DNA from: Gammaproteobacteria bacterium
GTDB lineage: Bacteria; Pseudomonadota; Gammaproteobacteria; Steroidobacterales; Woeseiaceae
Reading direction: 5' to 3'
Assembly (NCBI GenBank): GCA_003331585.1
Contig: QOPG01000003.1
Coordinates: forward strand, 1 to 64,000
DNA length: 64,000 bases
The position numbers and the translations under genes were made by a program. The notes under the pieces were generated by a model. That model did not search any database and was not told the DNA's origin. It worked only from the letters and a program-made list of their open reading frames with translations. Shown piece after piece: positions 1 through 7,058 of this stretch (the first letter of the stretch is position 1; the number at the start of each line of letters is the position of its first letter).

Positions 1-861
1 TGGAGGAGGCATGCTTACTATTGTATGTCCTCTGTAATCATTCACTATAGGGTCACGTTCAATTGCCTCATATTTTTCAAGATCTTCAAGAGTGATTAGG
101 CCACCATTATCTGCCATGAAATTTGCAATTAGTTCTGCAGTCTCACCTTTGTAAAATCCATCTTTGCCATGATCCTTGATTCTTTGTAGTGTTTTGGCTA
201 AATCGTCCTGAACCCAGGTATCCCCCGCCATGTATTCAGCCCCATCTCCTTTGTAGAATTTTTTTACAGAACTTGGATATTCTCCAAACCAAGCCTTTCT
301 TCTGGGGCTGTTGAAATCATCATGAAGTTTCCACGTTATCGGTATGCCTTCTTTAGCAAGCTGAATAGATGGGCTTACCAAATCACCCCATTTTTTTGTA
401 CCTAATCTTTTGTGTGCAAGAGCGAGCCCTGCAACTGTTCCAGGGACACCTACAGCTTTGATGCTGAAATGATTTTCAGCTCCAATAGAATTTGATTTAA
501 CATTTCCTTCTTCATCCAGATACATGTCTTTTGTCGAAGTCAAAGGTGCTTTTTCACGAAAATCAAACGCTGTTATTTCGCCATCAGCACCGTGATAAAT
601 TAGAAATCCACCTCCACCAATATTTCCTGCAGTCGGATGTGTTACTGCCATTGCAAATGCTGTTGCAATGGCGGCATCAACTGCATTTCCTCCTTCCTGT
701 AAAACTTGAATACCGACTTCAGATGCAATCAGCGAAGAAGATGCAACGGCTCCATTATTTCCTCTTAGAGCGATTCTTCCATCTGCATGGATAATTGATG
801 AAAACAACAGTAGTATGATGCTGAATATGGCCAGTGATTTACGGTGTGATATGAAGTTCAA
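1..861 (-). CDS. ggt: Gamma-glutamyltransferase, N-terminal 287 residues (runs off window start)
   Basis: Gamma-glutamyltranspeptidase cleaves glutathione and other gamma-glutamyl compounds in the periplasm. The visible part begins with a signal peptide (NFISHRKSLAIFSIILLLFS, then HADG). It carries family motifs such as GNAVDAAIATAFAMAVTHP, NIGGGGFLIY and DFREKAP, and stops near GHTIVSMPPP. The autocleavage Thr and the small subunit lie outside the window. The start is a TTG at 861: an in-frame TAA sits 10 codons upstream, no ATG precedes the signal peptide, and an AAGG lies just before it. It is divergent from a glutathione peroxidase, which fits a shared glutathione theme. The family is clear; substrate preference is not. 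Confidence 0.9.
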   Translation of the reverse strand, partial: MNFISHRKSLAIFSIILLLFSSIIHADGRIALRGNNGAVASSSLIASEVGIQVLQEGGNAVDAAIATAFAMAVTHPTAGNIGGGGFLIYHGADGEITAFDFREKAPLTSTKDMYLDEEGNVKSNSIGAENHFSIKAVGVPGTVAGLALAHKRLGTKKWGDLVSPSIQLAKEGIPITWKLHDDFNSPRRKAWFGEYPSSVKKFYKGDGAEYMAGDTWVQDDLAKTLQRIKDHGKDGFYKGETAELIANFMADNGGLITLEDLEKYEAIERDPIVNDYRGHTIVSMPPP

Positions 862-902
862 TTTAGCGCCCTTTTTAATAGTGGTTTAAATTCAATTTAA
901 TC

Positions 903-915
903 GGTTATAATAACC
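903..915. promoter_or_regulatory. Small dyad in the ggt / gpx divergent intergenic region
   Basis: The 154-bp gap between the divergent ggt and glutathione peroxidase genes must hold both promoters. It contains a perfect 5-bp dyad, GGTTA-TAA-TAACC. It could be an operator, but a dyad this short is expected by chance in AT-rich DNA and I recognise no regulator consensus. Confidence 0.2.
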
Positions 916-1015
916 TAACGATCTATATTATCCATAATTTATCAGAAATGAGGCTTTGAAGAGTTTTGTTTGTTAGTATGGAAAAAATCGAAACATCTGA
1001 AATAAAGGAATAAAT

Positions 1016-1561
1016 ATGAAATTTTCTCTAACCATTATATTAGCTTTTTTTAGTCTCAATGCTATGGCATGTAAAAGTTCTTTATTGGATTATAATTTCA
1101 GGAAACTTGCCTCCTCGGAAGAAGTTAATCTCTGTGAAGCCTATTCTGGAAAAGTATTATTGGTAGTTAATACTGCCTCAAAGTGTGGTTTCACTTACCA
1201 ATATGAAGGTCTAGAAAAACTCCATGATGAATACAGCGAGGAAGGATTAATGGTACTTGGTTTTCCTTCGAATGATTTTCGTGGTCAAGAACCAGGAACC
1301 GAGGAAGAAATACAGGATTTTTGCCGTCTTACCTACGGAGTAGAATTTCCGATGTTTGAAAAAATTACAGTTAAAAAAGGAGAGGCGCATCCATTTTACA
1401 ATGATCTGGCTGACTCTGCTGGAACACATCCTAAATGGAATTTTCATAAATATTTAATTGGTAGAGATGGTGAGTTAATCACCGACTTCAGCACGAGAAC
1501 AAAGCCGTATGATGATGATGTAATCAGTGCTATTGAAGGCGCACTATCAGAAAATTCTTGA
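1016..1561 (+). CDS. Exported glutathione peroxidase family protein (Cys type)
   Basis: Thiol peroxidase of the glutathione peroxidase family, reducing hydroperoxides outside the cytoplasm. Residues 1-18 form a Sec signal peptide ending in AMA. The peroxidatic Cys is C57 in NTASKCGFT, and the rest of the tetrad is visible: Q91 in FRGQEPG, and W141 and N142 in KWNFHKYL. C103 in FCRLTYG is placed where many bacterial and plant members keep a resolving Cys, so thioredoxin rather than glutathione may be the reductant. C19 follows the signal peptide but AMAC is not a good lipobox. AAAGGA precedes the ATG. It is divergent from ggt, and a transporter gene starts 12 bp after its stop. Confidence 0.93.
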   Translation: MKFSLTIILAFFSLNAMACKSSLLDYNFRKLASSEEVNLCEAYSGKVLLVVNTASKCGFTYQYEGLEKLHDEYSEEGLMVLGFPSNDFRGQEPGTEEEIQDFCRLTYGVEFPMFEKITVKKGEAHPFYNDLADSAGTHPKWNFHKYLIGRDGELITDFSTRTKPYDDDVISAIEGALSENS

Positions 1562-1573
1562 ATTTTATCTGAA

Positions 1574-3058
1574 TTGCCCGAACCAAGTTTTACATCACTA
1601 CTTCCGGTCTTAATAACACTGTGTGTATCATTCGGGATGAAGAATGTCCTTCTTGGTTTATTTGCTGGAGTGATTTCCGGAGTCTTCATATTACATTCCT
1701 CATCTTTACTTTTATTTTTTCCTTTAATTATAAAAGGATATCTGGTTCCTGAAATAGCTGATACCTATAACGCGAGTATCCTCTTATTGCTCGCATTTAT
1801 CGGGGGTTTTGTTAGATTAATTCAATATTCAGGGGGCGGAGTAGCATTTGCCAGCCAAACAATAAAATACATATACAATAGAGTATCTGCACAGATTAGT
1901 GCTTGGTTTGCAGGTATTTTGATTTTCTTTTCTGACCTGGGAACCCCATTAATAGTTGGACCTGTATTTCAATCTTTGTTCGATAAATACAGAATTTCCA
2001 GACAAAAATTAGCATTTATAATTGACTCTACCTCATCGCCTGTCGCTATTCTTGTTCCATTTATTGGATGGGGAGTTTTTTCGATGAGTATAATTAAAAG
2101 CAGTTTTGAGGCGAATAATGTTTTTATAGATGAATGGAGTGCCTTTATATCAGCCATAGTTTTTCAGCACTATACCTGGCTTGCAATAACAATTGTCCCA
2201 ATCTTATCTATACTGAGGTTTGACTATGGAAGAATGGAGCTTGCAGAAAAACAAGCATATAAATTAGATGAAAATCTATCTAACAATATTGATAAAGATT
2301 CCAAAGCGATTTTTGTTTGGTTGCCATTATTGGTTTTAGGTCTGACTTTATTTGTTTCTCTGAGTGTTTATGGATTTCCGTTTAAACAAGTTGCAGGTTC
2401 TGATTTTCGAGCCGCCCTTTCCAATGCATATTTATTTGCAGCAATAGTCCTTATAGCTTTAATTTTGTTTTATACAAAAAAGAAAAGAATTGAGATTTTT
2501 TCCGAATACGTTTCTGGAATGTCTGGCATGCTTCCAATTATGGCTACACTCGTTCTAGCATGGGCTCTTGGAAGCGTAAGCGAAGAGCTTGGTACAGGAA
2601 AGTATGTTGGAGAAATGGCAAAAGAGACAATTAATCCTATGTTTTTACCTGTATTGATATTTTTAATCTCAGCCATATTATCATTTGCGATTGGATCATC
2701 CTGGGGAACAATAATCATTATCATGCCACTTGCTATTCCATCGGCAATATCAACTGGAAACGAATTTGCAATTATAATTGGTGCAGTTCTATCAGGCTCT
2801 TTGTTCGGTGATCATTCGTCTCCGCTATCAGAGACAACTATTCTTTCATCAACAGGAGCCGGTATTGACCCTCTTTCACACTTCAGCACACAACTTCCTT
2901 ATGCACTTACAAACGGAGCAATTGCGGCGATTGGTTTTGTCTTGGCAGGATTTTTTACATCAAATTTTATTGTAGTATCGTTGATTTTATTTCAGTTAAT
3001 AATCTTACTTATATTGAGACACATAAAATATTCTTATAACTCAAATATTTTTACTTAA
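1574..3058 (+). CDS. NhaC-type Na+/H+ antiporter family protein (first copy)
   Basis: Inner-membrane secondary transporter of about 494 residues with 11-13 hydrophobic helices. The NhaC-family signature is SLFGDHSSPLSETTILSST near residues 408-426, preceded by GSSWGTIIIIMPLAIP. SDLGTPLIVGP and DSTSSPVAILVPF are internal repeats typical of the family. Its role is probably sodium-proton exchange, although some relatives carry organic acids or amino acids. The start used is a TTG 12 bp after the peroxidase stop, because family members keep the SFTSLLPVLITL stretch. The first ATG (1637) would delete it. There is no clear Shine-Dalgarno, so translation may be coupled to the upstream gene. Confidence 0.88.
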   Translation: MPEPSFTSLLPVLITLCVSFGMKNVLLGLFAGVISGVFILHSSSLLLFFPLIIKGYLVPEIADTYNASILLLLAFIGGFVRLIQYSGGGVAFASQTIKYIYNRVSAQISAWFAGILIFFSDLGTPLIVGPVFQSLFDKYRISRQKLAFIIDSTSSPVAILVPFIGWGVFSMSIIKSSFEANNVFIDEWSAFISAIVFQHYTWLAITIVPILSILRFDYGRMELAEKQAYKLDENLSNNIDKDSKAIFVWLPLLVLGLTLFVSLSVYGFPFKQVAGSDFRAALSNAYLFAAIVLIALILFYTKKKRIEIFSEYVSGMSGMLPIMATLVLAWALGSVSEELGTGKYVGEMAKETINPMFLPVLIFLISAILSFAIGSSWGTIIIIMPLAIPSAISTGNEFAIIIGAVLSGSLFGDHSSPLSETTILSSTGAGIDPLSHFSTQLPYALTNGAIAAIGFVLAGFFTSNFIVVSLILFQLIILLILRHIKYSYNSNIFT

Positions 3059-3103
3059 GTTATACTACCGTATTATCTATCCTTTTTTATTCTGGAGAAA
3101 CAA

Positions 3104-3652
3104 ATGGACAGAAGATCTTTCTTTGAAATATTTGGCACTACTGCAATAGCTCTAGGGTTGTCAAAAAATTCAATTTCCGCACCGCAAAATCAAATAGAAG
3201 AAACCCTTAGTAAACTGGGCCTTAAAATACCTGAAGCTTCTAGGCCTGTTGCAGTTTATGTGCCATATCGTGTTTCTGGAAATCAGGTTTTCATAGCAGG
3301 CCAGATACCACCTAATGATTTAGATACTCCAACTTATGGGAAATTAGGAAGAGATTTGACATTAGAACAGGGTTACATTGCTGCGAGACACGTTGGATTA
3401 AGAATTCTTTCGCAACTCAAAGAGGCTTGTAATGGGGATCTAAATCGCGTGGTAAAATGCATTCAAATACGTGGCTTTGTGAATTGCAGCGATGATTTTA
3501 CAAAACAATCAAATGTCATAAATGGTGCCTCTGAGTTACTTCGTGATGTTTTTGGAGAAAGTGGGATGGGTGCGAGGGCGGCGCTTGGAGCGAATTCACT
3601 ACCTTTGAATGCCTCAGTTGAGATAGAATCAATTTTTGAGATTAATAATTAA
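3104..3652 (+). CDS. Exported RidA/YjgF-family protein
   Basis: RidA-fold protein of 182 residues. Cytosolic RidA enzymes hydrolyse reactive enamines and imines made by PLP enzymes. This member begins with MDRRSFFEIFGTTAIALGL and a Ser-Ala end, a twin-arginine-like signal, so it is probably exported. The RidA domain spans roughly residues 45-180, with YRVSGNQVFIAGQIP and ARAALGANSLPLNASVEIE, in which the Arg occupies the ligand-binding position. It resembles the YjgF-like group with a longer N terminus. GGAGAAACAA precedes the ATG. It lies between a transporter and a PQQ sugar dehydrogenase 19 bp downstream. Its substrate is unknown; an exported RidA is unusual. Confidence 0.85.
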   Translation: MDRRSFFEIFGTTAIALGLSKNSISAPQNQIEETLSKLGLKIPEASRPVAVYVPYRVSGNQVFIAGQIPPNDLDTPTYGKLGRDLTLEQGYIAARHVGLRILSQLKEACNGDLNRVVKCIQIRGFVNCSDDFTKQSNVINGASELLRDVFGESGMGARAALGANSLPLNASVEIESIFEINN

Positions 3653-3671
3653 TAAAAAATAGGAAATAATT

Positions 3672-4805
3672 ATGATAAAAACGGCATTAACTTCACTATT
3701 GCTTTTTTTCGCAACTCATTCATACAGTCATGACTATCCATTTGTCATAGAAGAAATGGCGAGTCTTGACCAACCTTGGGCAATGACTTTTCTTCCAGAT
3801 GGTAATTTTTTGGTAACAGAGAAGCCAGGAAAAATGTTAATGATGAATCAAGCTGGAGAAACACTTGCTGAAATTTCAGGAGTCCCAGAGGTTGCATACG
3901 GAGGGCAGGGTGGACTTGGTGATGTGGTTATTCATCCAGATTTTAATGAAAATAAAACAGTTTATATCAGTTTTGCTGAAGAGGGAGAAAATGACACAAG
4001 GGGTGCAGCTGTTGTCAAAGCTAAACTAGATCTGTCTGATGAAGGAGTCGCTCTTACCAACTTGGAATATATTTGGAGACAGGTTCCAAAAGTTACAGGC
4101 AGAGGACATTATGCTCATCGAATGGCATTTTCTGAGGATGGCTACTTATTTATTTCATCTGGAGATCGTCAGAAGTTTGATCCAGCTCAAGATATGACAT
4201 CTAATATGGGTAAAATAATTCGATTGAATGATGATGGTTCTATACCAGTAGATAATCCCTTCTATAATGATGGTGGTGTTGCTGCCGAGGTCTGGTCACT
4301 TGGTCATCGGAATCCTCTTGGCATAGATTTTGATGCAGAGGGAAAGTTGTGGAATATAGAGATGGGACCAAGAGGCGGTGATGAGCTTAATTTAGTGATA
4401 AAAGGCGAAGATTATGGCTATCCTTCAGTGTCAAATGGTATTCATTATAATGGAGACAACATACCGAATCATGATACACGACCCGAATTTGAGGAGCCAA
4501 AAGAATGGTGGGGAGACGGATACTCTATTCCAGTAATTTCTCCCAGTTCTTTTGTTATCTATAAAGGTGATTTGTTCAATGATTGGAGAGGAAGTGGCTT
4601 TGTATCGGGCTTATCATCGCAGTCAATAATAAGAGTCGAGTTTGATGGTAATTCTGCTAAAGAAGCAGAAAGATTCGATATGGGTAGAAGAATTAGATCA
4701 GTTGAAGAAGGACCAGATGGTGCTCTTTGGCTTTTAGAAGATTATCCACGAAGACAAGATACTTCAAAGGGTCGACTTTTAAAATTAACTCCACACATAC
4801 ATTAG
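3672..4805 (+). CDS. Periplasmic PQQ-dependent aldose/sorbosone dehydrogenase family protein
   Basis: Six-bladed beta-propeller of the GSDH family (soluble PQQ glucose dehydrogenase, YliI/Asd), 377 residues. A Sec signal peptide (residues 1-19, ending HSYSHD) places it in the periplasm. Family motifs appear in order: LDQPWAMTFLPDGNFLVTEK, YGGQGGLGDVVIHPDF, GRGHYAHRMAF (His as proposed base), GHRNPLGIDFD, IEMGPRGGDELN and GEDYGYP. It would oxidise an aldose or another sugar-like substrate and pass electrons to a respiratory acceptor. No PQQ synthesis gene is in the window. The gene follows the RidA-like gene by 19 bp and is probably cotranscribed. Confidence 0.9.
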   Translation: MIKTALTSLLLFFATHSYSHDYPFVIEEMASLDQPWAMTFLPDGNFLVTEKPGKMLMMNQAGETLAEISGVPEVAYGGQGGLGDVVIHPDFNENKTVYISFAEEGENDTRGAAVVKAKLDLSDEGVALTNLEYIWRQVPKVTGRGHYAHRMAFSEDGYLFISSGDRQKFDPAQDMTSNMGKIIRLNDDGSIPVDNPFYNDGGVAAEVWSLGHRNPLGIDFDAEGKLWNIEMGPRGGDELNLVIKGEDYGYPSVSNGIHYNGDNIPNHDTRPEFEEPKEWWGDGYSIPVISPSSFVIYKGDLFNDWRGSGFVSGLSSQSIIRVEFDGNSAKEAERFDMGRRIRSVEEGPDGALWLLEDYPRRQDTSKGRLLKLTPHIH

Positions 4806-4836
4806 ATACTCAAAAAAGTTCTGTTTATTGGATTGA

Positions 4837-6306
4837 ATGATGAGTGAAGCTCGAGATGCGTCAATAATTGATTCATTAATACCATTGCTATCTTTGGTTT
4901 TGATGTTAACTGTATCGGTTTATCTGTTTGGGTCAGATTCTTCCTATGGACCGAACCAAATTGCACTGATTATTGCTGCTGGAATAGCTTCAATTGTCGC
5001 AATTAAGAATGGGCATCTCTGGAAAGATATTTTAGAAGCTATCGTCAAAAGTATAAGCACAGCGATGGGTGCACTTCTGATCTTTTTGTGTGTTGGCGCT
5101 CTTATTGGAACATGGTTGTTGTCAGGTACAGTCCCTACCTTAATTTATTATGGATTAGAAATACTTAATCCAAAGATATTTTATCCAGCTGCATGCGTTA
5201 TTTCTGCAGTTGCTGCCCTTGCCACTGGAAGTTCGTGGACAGTCGCAGGAACATTAGGTGTGGCCTTGATAGCTGTTTCAATTGGTCTTAATTTGTCTCC
5301 AGAGATAGCTGCTGGTGCAATTATATCAGGTGCTTATTTCGGCGATAAGATGTCACCACTTTCAGATACAACAAATTTAGCACCTGCTGTGACAGGTTCG
5401 GAATTATTCGAACATATAAAGCATATGGTTTGGACAACCACACCTTCATTTATTATCGCTTTAATATTATTTATGGTACTAGGTCTTGGTGTGTCTTCAG
5501 AAGTTGAGGATGCAACAATTAAATTATTCACTGTAACCTTAAATAACTCCTTTAATATTACACCTATTGCCCTGATCCCATTGATCGTTGTTTTTTATAT
5601 GGCAATGAAAAAAATACCTGCATTACCAACCATACTTTCTGGTGCGCTTCTTGGTGGTTTGATTGCCTTTTTAATTCAACCAGATGTTGTAATTGAGTTT
5701 TCTGACTCTGATGATTTATCATCCCCTCTAGCAATGATTAAAGGGATTTGGCTTGCACTCGCTTCTGGTTATAGTTCTTCTACTGGTGTTCAAGAAATAG
5801 ACAGCCTTTTATCCAGAGGAGGTATGGAGTCAATGCTGGTGACGATGTGGTTAGTCATAAGTGCTATGTCTTTTGGGGCCGTTCTGGAGCATGCAGGAAT
5901 GTTAAGAAGAATTATTACATCAATGTTGAAAGCAGCAAAGTCAACAGGCTCATTGATATCAAGAGTTATATTGAGTTGTGTCAGTATAAATATTGTATGT
6001 GCTGATCAATATATTTCTATTGTCTTAGCAGGAAAAATGTTCAAAGCTGAATTTGCTAATCGTAATCTGGATCCAAAAAATCTCTCTCGAGTGATAGAGG
6101 ATTCGGGGACACTGACATCACCTCTAGTGCCATGGAATACCTGTGGCGCATATATGGCGGTGACACTTGGTGTTTCAACATTTGCCTATCTTCCTTTTGC
6201 ATTTTTCAACCTCATCAATCCATTGGTATCAATGATTTATGGGTATACTGGATTTACGATAGTAAATGCAGATCAGAGCAAAGAGTCTGTTCAAGCCAGT
6301 TCATAA
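4837..6306 (+). CDS. NhaC-type Na+/H+ antiporter family protein (second copy)
   Basis: Second NhaC-family transporter, 489 residues, about 11-12 membrane segments. Signature regions are GSSWTVAGTLGVALI and YFGDKMSPLSDTTNLAPA near residues 168-185, and a C-terminal ADQYISIVLAG followed by EDSGTLTSPLVPWNTCGAY. It is closer to classical NhaC (malate-sodium-lactate or Na+/H+ type) than the copy at 1574, which carries its signature nearer the C terminus. Two adjacent ATGs (4837 and 4840) can start it. It follows the sugar dehydrogenase by 31 bp on the same strand and is followed by a long inverted repeat. The transported ion or substrate cannot be told from sequence alone. Confidence 0.88.
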   Translation: MMSEARDASIIDSLIPLLSLVLMLTVSVYLFGSDSSYGPNQIALIIAAGIASIVAIKNGHLWKDILEAIVKSISTAMGALLIFLCVGALIGTWLLSGTVPTLIYYGLEILNPKIFYPAACVISAVAALATGSSWTVAGTLGVALIAVSIGLNLSPEIAAGAIISGAYFGDKMSPLSDTTNLAPAVTGSELFEHIKHMVWTTTPSFIIALILFMVLGLGVSSEVEDATIKLFTVTLNNSFNITPIALIPLIVVFYMAMKKIPALPTILSGALLGGLIAFLIQPDVVIEFSDSDDLSSPLAMIKGIWLALASGYSSSTGVQEIDSLLSRGGMESMLVTMWLVISAMSFGAVLEHAGMLRRIITSMLKAAKSTGSLISRVILSCVSINIVCADQYISIVLAGKMFKAEFANRNLDPKNLSRVIEDSGTLTSPLVPWNTCGAYMAVTLGVSTFAYLPFAFFNLINPLVSMIYGYTGFTIVNADQSKESVQASS

Positions 6307-6318
6307 CTTTAAATTAAG

Positions 6319-6360
6319 TAATAAAATACATTAAATTTATCTCTCTTGTGTATTTTATTA
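6319..6360. repeat. Perfect 12-bp inverted repeat upstream of the copper-protein cluster
   Basis: TAATAAAATACA (6319-6330) pairs perfectly with TGTATTTTATTA (6349-6360) across an 18-nt spacer. The right arm ends 12 nt before the ATG of the next gene. The stem has only two G-C pairs and no following T tract, so it is not a classical terminator. An RNA hairpin or a protein-binding dyad that limits access to the start of the 6373 gene are both possible. Confidence 0.5.
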
Positions 6361-6372
6361 AAATGACGAAAT

Positions 6373-6948
6373 ATGAGGAATTTCATTTATAAGTTAATTT
6401 TGATAATGATGGGCCTCTACAATTATTGTTATGCTGGAGGCGGAGTTCTTTTGTCAGAGGATAGCTGCATCATTACAATCGGATTTTATACGGCTCATTT
6501 TACTGCATATCAACCGGAAACATCTGGAGACAAACAGTTTTGTGAGGATTTAGATGATGTGACTGAAACCATTTTTGTTCTTGATTATTTGCACAAGAGT
6601 TTAAGTGAAGTGGCCGTGGATTTTCGTATCATTAGAAATGTCACAGATAAAGGTGAATACGTCCAGATTGAAGACATTGAGAAGATCAAAAAAATTGACA
6701 ATCACACAGTTTTTTATCAACAACCTGTTATAAAGGAAAATGCATCATACATGGTTAAACATATTTTTGATGAGCCTGGTAATTATGTTGGTATCGTGAC
6801 AGCGGGGCACCCTTCCAAGCCTACTATATATTCATCCGTTTTTCCTTTTGCTGTCGGTTCAGCAAATATTCCTTGGTCAATTATTTCTTTTTGTGCTCTG
6901 ATTTTAATATTTGGTTCATATGTTTTTTTTATGATGAGAACAAAGTAA
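6373..6948 (+). CDS. Uncharacterised periplasmic protein with C-terminal membrane anchor, next to copper oxidase
   Basis: I do not recognise a family. The 191-residue product has a Sec signal peptide (cleavage likely after CYA, residues 19-21), a soluble part of about 140 residues, and a single C-terminal helix (IPWSIISFCALILIFGSYVF) followed by MMRTK. The soluble part has two cysteines (SEDSCIIT and KQFCEDL) that could form a disulfide, and looks beta-rich (FRIIRNVTDKGEYVQIED, PGNYVGIVTAGHP), suggesting an Ig-like fold. The same topology, signal peptide plus C-terminal anchor, is shared by the two copper proteins downstream, so the three may form one membrane-tethered complex. No strong Shine-Dalgarno is visible, and the 6319-6360 hairpin sits directly upstream. 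Confidence 0.75.
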   Translation: MRNFIYKLILIMMGLYNYCYAGGGVLLSEDSCIITIGFYTAHFTAYQPETSGDKQFCEDLDDVTETIFVLDYLHKSLSEVAVDFRIIRNVTDKGEYVQIEDIEKIKKIDNHTVFYQQPVIKENASYMVKHIFDEPGNYVGIVTAGHPSKPTIYSSVFPFAVGSANIPWSIISFCALILIFGSYVFFMMRTK

Positions 6949-6960
6949 TAAATTTTTATT

Positions 6961-7019
6961 CATACACAAGAGTATGGAGCGATTATTATCACATTGAAAA
7001 CTGCTAAATAGTCCATACT
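6961..7019 (+). promoter_or_regulatory. Leader with two mutually exclusive stems before the multicopper oxidase
   Basis: In the 110-bp gap before the oxidase gene, CATAC (6961-6965) can pair with GTATG (6972-6976). The overlapping AGTATGGA (6971-6978) can instead pair with TCCATACT (7012-7019). Both stems use the same central strand, so only one can form. This could be a regulatory leader or simply a dyad-containing promoter. The evidence is pairing alone. Confidence 0.25.
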
Positions 7020-7058
7020 TATAAATTTGATGAAATTTTTCTAAATTTATTTACACCT

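Noticed and set aside
531..794. 87-residue plus-strand ORF (His/Leu/Gln-rich)
   Set aside because: It lies wholly inside the antisense of ggt, whose reading frame shows clear family motifs; composition reflects the complementary frame.
1016..1080. Lipoprotein signal in glutathione peroxidase
   Set aside because: AMAC lacks the Leu/Val-type residue at -3 of a lipobox; a signal peptidase I site after AMA is simpler.
3035..3064. 7-bp inverted repeat (TATAACT/AGTTATA) over the first nhaC stop
   Set aside because: AT-rich, 16-nt loop, no T tract and next gene 40 bp downstream; no support as a terminator.
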